Positions 7,773-16,600 of a stretch of DNA of 64,000 nucleotides are shown in pieces. The number at the start of each line of letters is the position of its first letter. The stretch's first letter is position 1. Below the pieces are notes generated by a model. It was not told the origin of the DNA. It worked only from the letters and a program-made list of their open reading frames with translations, and searched no databases. The position numbers and the translations under genes were made by a program. Source of the stretch: Halomarinibacterium sp034670265 (GTDB lineage Bacteria; Bacteroidota; Bacteroidia; Flavobacteriales; Flavobacteriaceae); the NCBI GenBank assembly GCA_034670265.1, contig JAXMNU010000001.1:124001-188000 (forward strand), written 5' to 3'.

Positions 7773-9068
7773 ATGGAATATAGCATAACATTATATCTTG
7801 ATAAGCGTAGAGCTATTAAAGATACCAAAAATGTTTACCCAGTAAAAATTAGAGTTTATGCTACGAACGTAAAGAAAAAAAAACTCTATGGTACCAATGT
7901 TAATTTGACTATAGATGATTTTGATCAAATCGTTGATGCTCAAGTTAACGTTAGAGGTAAAAAATTAGATATTAGAAATTATTTACTTGAATTACTTCAA
8001 AGAGCCAAGGACGCTGCTAAAGATTTAACTGTTTTCACTTTTTCTAATTTTGAGAAAAAACTTTTCAGAAGCAAGAATGCCTCTACCCTAGTTTCTTATC
8101 ATTACCAGACCAAAATTGAAAGTCTTTATAAAAACGGTCAAGTAGGTTCTGCAAGTAATTATGAGTTAAGTCTCAAGGCTATAGGAATGTTTCTTTTAAA
8201 TAAAGCTAAATTTCAATCTCAAAAAGCTAAAAACCAACAGGTTGAAAATGCAACAAAAAACCTAACATTTTACGACATCGATAAGAAATGGTTGGAAAAA
8301 TTTGAAAATTTTATGGTTAAAGAGCATGGTCGATCTTACACTACAGTTTCAATTTATTTAAGGTGCCTTAGAACGATTTTTAATAGTGCTATTACCGAGA
8401 ATGATATTAAAAGAGATTTGTATCCATTTGGAAGGGGAAAATACCAAATACCATCCTCACAAAAGTCTCGTAAGACTTTAACTAAGGAACAATTAAACTT
8501 ATTATTTCATGGCATACCTGAAGATAGCGATCAACAAAGGGCTAAGGACTTTTGGTTTCTTAGCTATTCCTTAAATGGAATGAACATGAAGGATTTATTA
8601 TTATTAAAATGGGATAATATAAGTGAAGACAGAATCTCTTACTTCAGGAAAAAAACAATAACAACGAAAAAGAGTAATTTAAAAGAAATCACGGTGTTTT
8701 TAAATGACTATTCAAAGGGTGTTATAAAGAAATATGCTAATAAATCAAGCACAAATAAAGGCTATATTTTCGACATTATAACCGCGAATGATACTGCTAT
8801 TGAAGAAGATAAGAAAGTGAAGAATTTTATTAGTCATATAAATCATTTCTTTGATAAATATGCTAAAAGTCTTGGATTTGAATTTAAAATATCCACCTAT
8901 TGGGCAAGGCATTCCTTTGCAACAATCTCTATACAAAAAGGAGCTTCCATGGAATTTATTAGTGAAGCATTAAACCATAGTAACTTAAATGTTACGAAAC
9001 AATATTTTTCTGGCTTTGAAGATGAAGCAAAAAAGGAATTTGCTAACGCATTAATGGATTTTGAATGA
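7773..9068 (+). CDS. Tyrosine recombinase/integrase of the element
   Basis: This 431 aa protein has a Bacteroidota-type layout: an N-terminal arm-binding domain (1-100; ITLYLDKRRAIKD, YPVKIRVYATNVKKKKLYG), a SAM-like core-binding domain (about 105-230) and a C-terminal catalytic domain. Catalytic features seen are Arg379 in YWARHSFAT, His402 in LNHSN and nucleophile Tyr411 in KQYFSGF. The Box I region reads LNGMNMKDLLLLKW, with Asn where the first catalytic Arg is usual, and the HxxR motif reads YxxR (Tyr376). This NGMN/ARHSFAT version seems to be a flavobacterial subfamily trait rather than a defect, but I could not check this. The gene faces inward from attL, and its stop overlaps the next start (ATGA). 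Confidence 0.93.
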   Translation: MEYSITLYLDKRRAIKDTKNVYPVKIRVYATNVKKKKLYGTNVNLTIDDFDQIVDAQVNVRGKKLDIRNYLLELLQRAKDAAKDLTVFTFSNFEKKLFRSKNASTLVSYHYQTKIESLYKNGQVGSASNYELSLKAIGMFLLNKAKFQSQKAKNQQVENATKNLTFYDIDKKWLEKFENFMVKEHGRSYTTVSIYLRCLRTIFNSAITENDIKRDLYPFGRGKYQIPSSQKSRKTLTKEQLNLLFHGIPEDSDQQRAKDFWFLSYSLNGMNMKDLLLLKWDNISEDRISYFRKKTITTKKSNLKEITVFLNDYSKGVIKKYANKSSTNKGYIFDIITANDTAIEEDKKVKNFISHINHFFDKYAKSLGFEFKISTYWARHSFATISIQKGASMEFISEALNHSNLNVTKQYFSGFEDEAKKEFANALMDFE

Positions 9069-10021
9069 TGGAATATTATACTATTTTTTTCAAAAAAAAA
9101 GATTTAGTTTTTAATGAAAAGGAATTATTAATAAAATCAGATCTTGAAAACTTCAAAAAAGAAGACAGACCCTATTCGTATTGTAGTTCTTTAATATTGG
9201 ACAATTTGTATAACGAACTTAGTGAGGTTGAATCAATTTTAAAAAATAAATATCGTGGTACTCTTGAATCATTTCAGAAGCATGAACAGTTATATTCCAA
9301 TCATTCAATAAAAAAGGTCTTGAGTAACGAAGTCTATAATAAGTATATAGACAACAACATAACTGAAATTGTTACCTATGAAGAGGTTGTTACAAAAATT
9401 TCAGCATTTTATTCCCTATTAGGGGTAATAGATTTATTAAAAGTAAATAAAGAAATTTACCAAAAACTATATGATTTAAATAGATTGAATGAGTTTAGGC
9501 TACAGGATGTTTTAAATAATAATGAACTAGAAGCTCTAGCTAAAGAATTTCAAATAAGCTTTGGAACTGAAAAGGATAATAATAGCTCTAAAAAGGTTAT
9601 TGATAAGAAAACAAATAGCTCTAATAATAATTTACCGCCAAGAAAGAAAAAATTAAGAACACAGATTGACACTTTTTCAGATGATGAAAAATATTTACTC
9701 TTGCATTATTGTTTAATCGCTGTTAGAGATTCAACTAATAGGAATGAAAATTGGAACTATAAATTTACAATCCCAGATACCGAGTTTGTAAAAATTATTT
9801 CCATTTGTAACATTCAAGATTATGATGATTTATTTTTAAAGGAAAAACCTGGGAATGTTACTTATTATAGAAGAATCACAGAAGGACCTAAATACCTTGA
9901 AAAAAGCAATCAAAAATTTAATAGAATCAAAAAAATCAATTTTTTAATTGATAAGCTGGAAAAAAATAAAGAATTGGGGCTAGATAGAACAATCAGTTTT
10001 TTAAAAAATATAAATAATTAA
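9065..10021 (+). CDS. Unknown 318 aa protein coupled to the integrase
   Basis: I do not recognise this family. The product is Lys/Asn-rich and mostly helical in appearance, with no signal peptide or membrane segment. A low-complexity Asn/Ser/Lys linker (about 180-205) separates two parts; after it comes a basic PPRKKKLRTQ followed by FSDDEKYLLLHYCL, so the C-terminal part may be a separate domain. Its ATG overlaps the integrase stop by four bases, so it is probably translated together with the integrase. It could be a recombination directionality or accessory factor, but nothing in the sequence shows that. Confidence 0.7.
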   Translation: MMEYYTIFFKKKDLVFNEKELLIKSDLENFKKEDRPYSYCSSLILDNLYNELSEVESILKNKYRGTLESFQKHEQLYSNHSIKKVLSNEVYNKYIDNNITEIVTYEEVVTKISAFYSLLGVIDLLKVNKEIYQKLYDLNRLNEFRLQDVLNNNELEALAKEFQISFGTEKDNNSSKKVIDKKTNSSNNNLPPRKKKLRTQIDTFSDDEKYLLLHYCLIAVRDSTNRNENWNYKFTIPDTEFVKIISICNIQDYDDLFLKEKPGNVTYYRRITEGPKYLEKSNQKFNRIKKINFLIDKLEKNKELGLDRTISFLKNINN

Positions 10022-10187
10022 AAAAATATTTTCCCCTTGTATCCCATTTATACTTTATAAAATTATAATTTCTGTTATTTAACTATTTGAATAATAACAT
10101 TTTATAATTCCCCTTCTATTACTTTTTAATTCCATACAGACCTATTTCTTCATTGAATATTGAAAAAAAAATAATCACTTTTGGGCT

Positions 10188-10526
10188 ATGGAAAAACTAT
10201 TTCTTATATCCCAATCAGATTTAGATGACCTCTTAGAAAAGGCATTTCAAAAATTTACTTCTGTAAATAAACCAACCCCTTCTACTCCTTTGGAGGAGGA
10301 GTTACCTATTGGCATAAATGAACTATCAGGTATTTTAGATAAAGCTCCTCAAACAATATATGGTCTGGTAAACAGGAAAAAGATTCCCTACCACAAACAA
10401 GGAAAGAAGTTGTATTTCTTTAAAAGTGAAATTCTACAATGGATTAAGAACGGTAAGGAAAGTAAAGCATCTGTGCAGGATAAAGTAGATAGTTTCCTTG
10501 AAACATCCAGAAAGAAGTTTAATTGA
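10188..10526 (+). CDS. Helix-turn-helix (excisionase-type) DNA-binding protein
   Basis: In this 112 aa protein the central part reads IGINELSGILDKAPQTIYGL, then VNRKKIPYHKQGKKLYFFKS and EILQWI (about residues 43-87). This is the winged-helix HTH_17 layout found in excisionases and in many element-borne regulators: recognition helix, short wing with KQGKKLYF, and terminal helix. The N-terminal 35 residues are helical and could mediate oligomerisation. It lies in the early region of the element, before the replication-like genes, so it may control excision or the replication cluster. It stands in the 5' position of the group 10188-11815. Confidence 0.8.
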   Translation: MEKLFLISQSDLDDLLEKAFQKFTSVNKPTPSTPLEEELPIGINELSGILDKAPQTIYGLVNRKKIPYHKQGKKLYFFKSEILQWIKNGKESKASVQDKVDSFLETSRKKFN

Positions 10527-10539
10527 TAAAAGTTTTATT

Positions 10540-11175
10540 ATGAAAAATCAGTCTAAAAAAGTTGGATATATAAAATTGCCAAGGTGGATTATGGATTGGC
10601 AATGGTATGAAGACTCTAATGTTTATAAGCTCTTAACGCATCTGCTGCTGAAAGCAAATTTTGAACCGAAGGAATGGCAGGGTCAAAAGATTATGCCTGG
10701 TCAACTCATAACCTCATTTGATAAACTTAGCATTTACAGTGGTTTAAGCGTGAGTAAGGTAAGAACAGCGCTTAAAAAACTAGAATCGACGGGTGATGTG
10801 AAGCTCGAGCCAACAAACAGGTTTACTAAAATTACACTTGCTGACTATTTTTTTTATCACAAACAAGATGAACAACGAATGAATAAAAAGTCAACATCAA
10901 ATAGCAAACAAATGACAACAACTAAAGAATTAAATAAAAGGAACATAACATTAGAAGAATTTAAAGAGAGTGTAAACGCTCTCACAAATTATTCAGATAT
11001 AATAAAAAATAAATTTTTAGACTACTGGACTGAAAAAAATCAATCCACAGGTCTAATGAGGTTTCAGGAAGAAAAATTTTGGGAAACATCGAAAAGAATA
11101 AAAAAATGGGCTGAAAACGAAAAATCGCAAACAAATATCAATGAAACTATATTGTTAAATAAAAACAGACCTTAA
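10540..11175 (+). CDS. DnaD/phage-replication-like helix-turn-helix protein
   Basis: The ATG at 10540 (MKNQSKKVGYIKLPRWI) is preferred to an upstream in-frame ATG at 10498 that would overlap the preceding gene by 29 bases. The product is 211 aa. The N-terminal half has the layout of replication initiators and DnaD-like proteins found in phages and islands: IKLPRWIMDWQWYEDSNVYK, LLTHLLLKANFEPKEWQG, PGQLITSFDKLS and a winged-helix segment LSVSKVRTALKKLESTGDVK. The C-terminal half is hydrophilic and ends in a helical WTEKNQ...KFWETSKRIKKW segment. It lies one base before a DnaC/IstB-like ATPase, the usual initiator plus helicase-loader pairing. Confidence 0.7.
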   Translation: MKNQSKKVGYIKLPRWIMDWQWYEDSNVYKLLTHLLLKANFEPKEWQGQKIMPGQLITSFDKLSIYSGLSVSKVRTALKKLESTGDVKLEPTNRFTKITLADYFFYHKQDEQRMNKKSTSNSKQMTTTKELNKRNITLEEFKESVNALTNYSDIIKNKFLDYWTEKNQSTGLMRFQEEKFWETSKRIKKWAENEKSQTNINETILLNKNRP

Positions 11176-11176
11176 A

Positions 11177-11815
11177 ATGGAAACAAAACAGGATATATTT
11201 CTCGGAAATGAATTTTTAAAGCAATTTAAAATTGATCATAATAAAGACTTCATTGTCAACGATGAAACCATTACAAGGCTTAATACCCTCACAGACTATT
11301 TTGCAGAATCCGATTTATTTTTTAATTCATCTTTACTTATTAAAACAAAAAATAACCCATCCTTCGATAAAGGATTATTCATCATTGGAGATTTTGGAAC
11401 TGGAAAATCAACGATGCTAACTTCTATAGTTAATGTCCTAAATAGCAACAGAAAACTAAATATTTTAGCAGTTAATGCACAAAAGGTCATACATGAATAT
11501 GAATCATTAGAAAACAGTCAAAATAAAAAGGGTTTCTACCGCAAATATAGCAAAGGGCAAATTTTGTTCGATGATATTTTAACTGAGGATAAAGCTAATA
11601 ATTATGGAACCAAAAATGTTTTTAAAGAGCTGTTAGAAGTAAGGTATGATAATGAAGCAAAAACCTACATTATCTGCAATTATGATCCTAAATTTCCTAG
11701 AGATGTTGAAAAAGCATTAGATCAATTTCTCTTAAAATATGGCGGAAGAGTTTACGACAGACTATTTGAAATGTTTAATATTATCGAGTTTCAAGGAATA
11801 AGTATGAGAAAATAA
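11177..11815 (+). CDS. DnaC/IstB-like AAA+ ATPase, probable helicase loader
   Basis: This 212 aa protein has a Walker A motif GDFGTGKS (71-78), a Walker B motif ILFDDI (129-134) and a sensor-like segment TYIICNYDP, followed by an arginine-containing YGGRVYDRLFEMF resembling the sensor-2 region of DnaC/IstB-family loaders. No transposase accompanies it, which argues against an IstB of an IS21 element. Placed directly after a DnaD-like protein (gap of one base), it fits a replicative helicase loader used when the element is excised. Start and stop are well defined. Confidence 0.75.
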   Translation: METKQDIFLGNEFLKQFKIDHNKDFIVNDETITRLNTLTDYFAESDLFFNSSLLIKTKNNPSFDKGLFIIGDFGTGKSTMLTSIVNVLNSNRKLNILAVNAQKVIHEYESLENSQNKKGFYRKYSKGQILFDDILTEDKANNYGTKNVFKELLEVRYDNEAKTYIICNYDPKFPRDVEKALDQFLLKYGGRVYDRLFEMFNIIEFQGISMRK

Positions 11816-11956
11816 GAGTTTTAAATATAGCCCAACTATTGCCATCCGTTTTACATTCTGTCTAGGATCAACACCCCAACAAACCCCTTTAACAATTTAA
11901 TTCAACTATTATTAAATAATATAATTGGAATAATTCCTAAATTTGGAAATATTCCA

Positions 11957-12205
11957 ATGAAGTACACATCATATTTTGCTGATAAATTTAAAAGGCATGG
12001 AGTTCCTACCCTATCGTATGAGCAATTTGCCAGGCTAATGAATATAGTATTTTTGGAGGGCACACTTCAAAACTTTAAAAGTTTTGAGCGTGAACATACA
12101 TTAGGAAGGTATCGGATTGAATGGAGACTAACTAAGTTAACCAAGGACAAAGAGCCTTACTATTTATTGCAAGAAATGATTAAATTGTCCAAGGAAAACA
12201 AATAG
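11957..12205 (+). CDS. Unknown 82 aa protein
   Basis: I do not recognise this short basic protein (MKYTSYFADKFKRHGVP, then SYEQFARLMNIVFLEGTLQ and a C-terminal helix LLQEMIKLSKENK). It has no signal peptide or membrane segment. It starts 141 bases after the ATPase stop and ends two bases before the start of the SRAP gene, so it is probably in the same transcript as the SRAP gene. The tight packing and normal codon use make it likely to be real. Confidence 0.6.
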   Translation: MKYTSYFADKFKRHGVPTLSYEQFARLMNIVFLEGTLQNFKSFEREHTLGRYRIEWRLTKLTKDKEPYYLLQEMIKLSKENK

Positions 12206-12207
12206 TC

Positions 12208-12930
12208 ATGTGTTACGAAACATCATCTACAAAGATTAAGAAAGAAATGGAAGAATATGCTAATGCATATTTTGATGTTTACATGGAATATGAACCATAC
12301 TATCACCAAAGTGCATTTGGTTTTCCAAATTTACAAATTATTACAATGGATGATTGGGATAATATCCAGCCTGCAACATGGGGTTTTGTTCCAGAATGGG
12401 CAATTCAAAAAATAGATGCCTTTAGACATAAATACACTACCTATAATGCAAAGCAGGAAACTATATTTTCTTCGAGTGTCTACAAAGAAAGTGCATTAAA
12501 AAAGAGGTGTTTGGTTTTAGTAGATGGTTTTTTTGAACCACACAAAGAAAATGGTATTTCAATACCCTATTATTGCTATCAACCAAATAAATCGTATAAA
12601 GATGGAAGGGGTATTTTTTCTTTTGCTGGTCTCTATTCAGAAATAGATTCCGATGCCTATTCAGTAACCATCTTAACAACTGAAGCAAATGATTTTTTTA
12701 GCGAGATACACAATGTAAAAAAACGTATGCCAATGGTTCTGGATGAAAGCCTTAAAATGGAATGGTTAAATGATATCTTGGATGAAAAGAACCTAAAAGA
12801 ATTATTACAATTCGGTTTTACCAAAGAGGAATTTAATGCGCATCCTGTTTCAAGAGATTTGTATAAAAAAACAGTTGATACTAATAAACCCTATATAATT
12901 GAGCCTGTTGATAAAGGGACACTATTCTAA
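12208..12930 (+). CDS. SRAP-domain protein (YedK/HMCES family), abasic-site crosslinker
   Basis: SRAP proteins form a thiazolidine DNA-protein crosslink with abasic sites in single-stranded DNA and so protect them. This 240 aa protein begins Met-Cys, with Cys2 exposed after Met removal as the family requires. The other expected residues are Asn80 (TYNAKQET), Glu110 (VDGFFEPH) and His168 (IHNVKKRMPMVL). Length is typical. Within the element it follows the replication-like genes and precedes the restriction-modification gene, which fits a role on single-stranded intermediates of element replication or transfer. It may equally be an anti-defence function; the sequence does not decide. Confidence 0.92.
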   Translation: MCYETSSTKIKKEMEEYANAYFDVYMEYEPYYHQSAFGFPNLQIITMDDWDNIQPATWGFVPEWAIQKIDAFRHKYTTYNAKQETIFSSSVYKESALKKRCLVLVDGFFEPHKENGISIPYYCYQPNKSYKDGRGIFSFAGLYSEIDSDAYSVTILTTEANDFFSEIHNVKKRMPMVLDESLKMEWLNDILDEKNLKELLQFGFTKEEFNAHPVSRDLYKKTVDTNKPYIIEPVDKGTLF

Positions 12931-12936
12931 ATAGTA

Positions 12937-13047
12937 TCAATAATCAAATCCTAAAATTAAATACAGAAAGTAAAGTATGAAAGCAAATATCCACATATAG
13001 ATAGGGATTCCTAAAAAACCACTATTAAGCCATTCTTTTAACTTCAT
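12937..13047 (-). CDS. Possible 36 aa single-pass membrane peptide
   Basis: A minus-strand frame from ATG at 13047 to TGA at 12937 encodes MKLKEWLNSGFLGIPIYMW, followed by a strongly hydrophobic stretch and a short GFDY tail. A basic amphipathic N-terminus and one membrane helix would make a typical small membrane peptide, as in toxins or small regulators. There is no visible ribosome-binding site or convincing promoter, so the call is weak. It is convergent with the SRAP gene, whose stop lies 7 bases away. Confidence 0.3.
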   Translation of the reverse strand: MKLKEWLNSGFLGIPIYMWIFAFILYFLYLILGFDY

Positions 13048-13129
13048 AATATTTTAATCTGGGGAAATATCTAAATATAGAAATATTTCTATTGGATTAT
13101 TTTATTGCAACTATAAATAACTTAGGTCT

Positions 13130-13660
13130 TTACCTGCAACAACCCACAACAACCCCCTTACACCCCATTAAAGGTTTAACTCAAACCCATTATAGGCTAT
13201 AAAACTACTAGCAATACCCTAAACCACTTCGTTGCAACACCCTATACCTAGGGTTTACCCCCCTAAAGGTACCACAACCCCCTTGCACCCCATTTCTAAA
13301 CCCCTAAAGAAACCCATTATTTTCTAGTAAACACCCCCTGTAACCCCCGCATACCCCCTCCTACCCCCAGCGACGTGCAACGACCCATTTCCTAAATATG
13401 GCAACACCCCATCTTGGTACCTTAACCCCCTCCAAGGGGCTTTACAAAACCCATTAATAGAGGATTAGCTAAATACACAAGCCCATTACTCCCTTTAAAT
13501 ATTATTAGCAACGACCCCAACACCCCCCACAAGCCCCCTAAACCCCTTTATAAAAAAGGCTTTTATCAGAAAGTATTTCTTTGAATTATTAAATCATTTT
13601 TTTTCTATAAATTTGAGGTAAACTTAACTCCCCTTACTCCCCAGTTATTTTATATTTAAC
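13130..13660 (+). other. C-tract-rich non-coding segment with five GCAAC(A/G)(A/C)CC repeats
   Basis: No gene is supported here. Between 13141 and 13560 I count 16 runs of four or more C on the plus strand but only one run of four G. Five copies of GCAAC(A/G)(A/C)CC(C/T) lie at 13136, 13234, 13377, 13401 and 13508. A 21-base word (ACAACCCCCTT(A/G)CACCCCATT) is present at 13149 and 13274 with one mismatch. The minus strand could form G-quadruplexes. It lies between the replication-like genes and the restriction-modification gene. An origin or transfer origin is possible; it could also be a structured 5' leader. Confidence 0.5.
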
Positions 13661-13681
13661 ATGGCTATTATTGATATATGA
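13661..13681 (+). other. Six-codon leader frame overlapping the restriction-modification start
   Basis: ATG at 13661 opens a six-codon frame (MAIIDI) whose TGA at 13679-13681 overlaps the ATG of the type IIG gene in the ATGA arrangement. It could be a translated minigene coupling ribosomes to the enzyme start, or chance in AT-rich DNA. Confidence 0.3.
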
Positions 13682-16600
13682 GTTTATTTCAAAAGTCTGT
13701 TCTCAACAGTTACCTATCCCAACAGGATAATCCCCTTGTAGAAAAAGCATATAAAAAATACCGTGCATATTTTCAAAACAGTACAGTCCAAGAAAATATA
13801 AGAAGCATAAAAGAAGAGCAGTATCAAGCTACTTTTTTGACTGAACTCTTTGTAAAAGTTTTGGGGTACACCCTTAACCCCAACCCCGATTTTAACTTAA
13901 CTACCGAATACAAAAACCAAAAGGGTTCTGGAAAAGCGGATGGTGCTATTCTAAAGGACAATAAAGCCATTGGAGTAATTGAATTAAAGGGGACAAATAC
14001 CAAAGACCTTGAAAGCATACGCAAACAGGCTTTCGATTATAAAGCCAACCAAAAGCATTGTGTGTATGTAGTTACTTCCAACTTTGAGAAACTTCGATTC
14101 TACATTAACGATGCTACGGAGTTTTTAGAGTTTAATCTCTTCGAATTAACTCTGCAAGACTTTCAGTTGCTTTATTTATGTTTAAGTAAAGAGAACATCT
14201 TAAACAACCTGCCCCTTTCCATAAAGGAAGCTTCCTTAATTGAAGAAGAAAAAATCACCAAACAGTTTTATAGGGATTACTCCCTTTTTAAAAGGGAATT
14301 GTATCGAGACTTGGTGAAACGGAATGCCAAAAAACTTAAAACTCTTAAAGAATCAGAATTAGCAAAAGAAAATCCAGACACAGATAAACCCCTTTCCAAA
14401 GAGTTTACTCAACTGGAAAAGAATGTAAAACTGTCTTTATTTAAAAAATCGCAAAAGTTGATAGATCGTTTTCTGTTTATCTTTTTTGCTGAAGATAGAG
14501 ACCTATTACCCCCCAACTCTACTCTTCAAATTTTAGAAAAATGGAAAGCGGATGTAGATTTTGGTGATGAAAGACCCCTTTACAATCTCTTTATGCAGTA
14601 TTTTAAATTTCTGGATACTGGCCGTAAAGGAACTTCTTCTCGTGCCGAAATTTATGCCTACAACGGTGGGTTGTTTCAACCCGACGCTATTTTAGATAAT
14701 CTTGAAATTGATGACGAGCTATTGTACAAACATACCTACCAACTTGCCAAATACGATTTTAGCAGTCAAGTAGATGTAAATATCTTGGGACACATCTTTG
14801 AAAATTCCCTAAACGAAATTGAAAGTGTCAATGCCGAAATTGAAGGAAGCGACTTCGACAAACAAAAAAGTAAGCGAAAAAAAGATGGTGTTTTTTATAC
14901 ACCCAAATACATTACCAAATACATTGTTGAAAACACTGTTGGTAAACTTTGCCAAGAGAAAAAAGACCAATTGGGCTTTAAGGAAGAAGCCTATTTCGAG
15001 ATTAAAAAGGGTACACACCAAAACACCAAAAAGCAGTTGTTAGAGGTTTTAGATACTTTTAGAGAATGGCTATTACAACTCACCATTTGCGACCCCGCTT
15101 GTGGCTCTGGTGCCTTTTTAAACCAAGCTTTGGATTTCCTTATTAAAGAACACCAATATATTGATGAGTTAAAGGCTAAGGTTGTAAAGGGAAGTATGAT
15201 TATTAGTGATATTGAAAATACCATTCTCGAAAACAATATCTATGGGGTGGATCTTAACGAAGAAAGTGTTGAAATCGCCAAACTCTCGCTCTGGTTACGT
15301 ACTGCTCAACCACGAAGAAAATTAAACGATTTAAGTAATAATATTAAATGTGGTAATAGCTTAATAGATAGTAAAGCGGTAGCTGGAGAAAAAGCCTTTA
15401 ATTGGGTAGAGCAGTTTCCTAAAGTCTTTACAAAGGGGGGCTTTGATGTGGTGATTGGGAATCCACCTTATGTAAGGCAAGAATTATTTAAAGACATTAA
15501 ACCATATTTAGAAAAACATTATAAATGCTATAATAGTGTTGCTGATTTATATACTTATTTTATTGAAAAAGGAATTAATTTAATGAATGAAAGAGGTTTA
15601 TTTTCATTCATTTTACCTAACAAATTCCTAAAAGCTACTTATGGTAAGCAAATAAGAAAAGTAATTAAAGAAGATTCCAACTTAGAGCTGTTATTCGATT
15701 TTGATGATTATCCTGTTTTTGCAGATGCTACAACGTATCCAATTATTTATGTTTTAAACAAGAATACAGATTATAACCAAAAAAGTTTTGTGTATTCAGA
15801 AATCAATAAAAGAATAAGTAGTATTGACCCTATAAATACACTTGAAACCAACCAAGTTATTGTTCCTTATGAGTCATTAAATGAAGATATGTGGAACTTT
15901 ATTGATGTAACTTCATTTGAAATATTAAACAAATTAAAACAAGACTCTTTGAGTTTAGGAAAGTATGTTGAGAAGAAAATATTTTATGGAATTAAAACAG
16001 GTAAAAACGAAGCATTCGTAATCGATGGAGAAATTCGAAAAGAATTAATAACTAAAAACCCAAAAAATATTGAAAGAATTAAGGTTTTAGCAACAGGAAA
16101 AGAAGTAAAAAGAAACCATTTCAATTTTCAAGATAAATACTTATTGTTTACCGGATATGATGATGATATACCAAATTTATATCCTGATATCCAAGAATTA
16201 TTAGACAATTACAAGGAAGCATTAATAAAAAGATATGACCAAGGCGAAAATTATTGGAATTTAAGAGCATGTGCATATTATGAAGAAATGCAAAAGCCTA
16301 AAATAATATATCCAAGAATTAACAATAGAGGTAATTTTTATTTTGATGAGAAAGGAGAAGTTTTCCTGTTAGACAATAACTTTTTTATCTCAACAGAATC
16401 AAAAGCATTATTAGCTCTTTTAAATTCCAAATTGGTGTTTTTCTATTTAAAGAATGCTTGCACCACATTACAAGGCGGTTTTTATGATTTTAGAAGAGAT
16501 AAAATAACAACCATACCAATTTCAAATAAGTTTAAATATATTGATTCCGAATTATCAAAATTAAGCAATAATCTAATTGAACTAAATCATATTAGTAATA

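Noticed and set aside
11177..11815. IstB of an IS21-family insertion sequence
   Set aside because: No IstA transposase or terminal inverted repeats accompany it; the gene pairs with a DnaD-like gene instead.
13130..13660. CRISPR array
   Set aside because: The repeats are short, degenerate and irregularly spaced (98, 143, 24 and 107 bases), and no cas gene is present.
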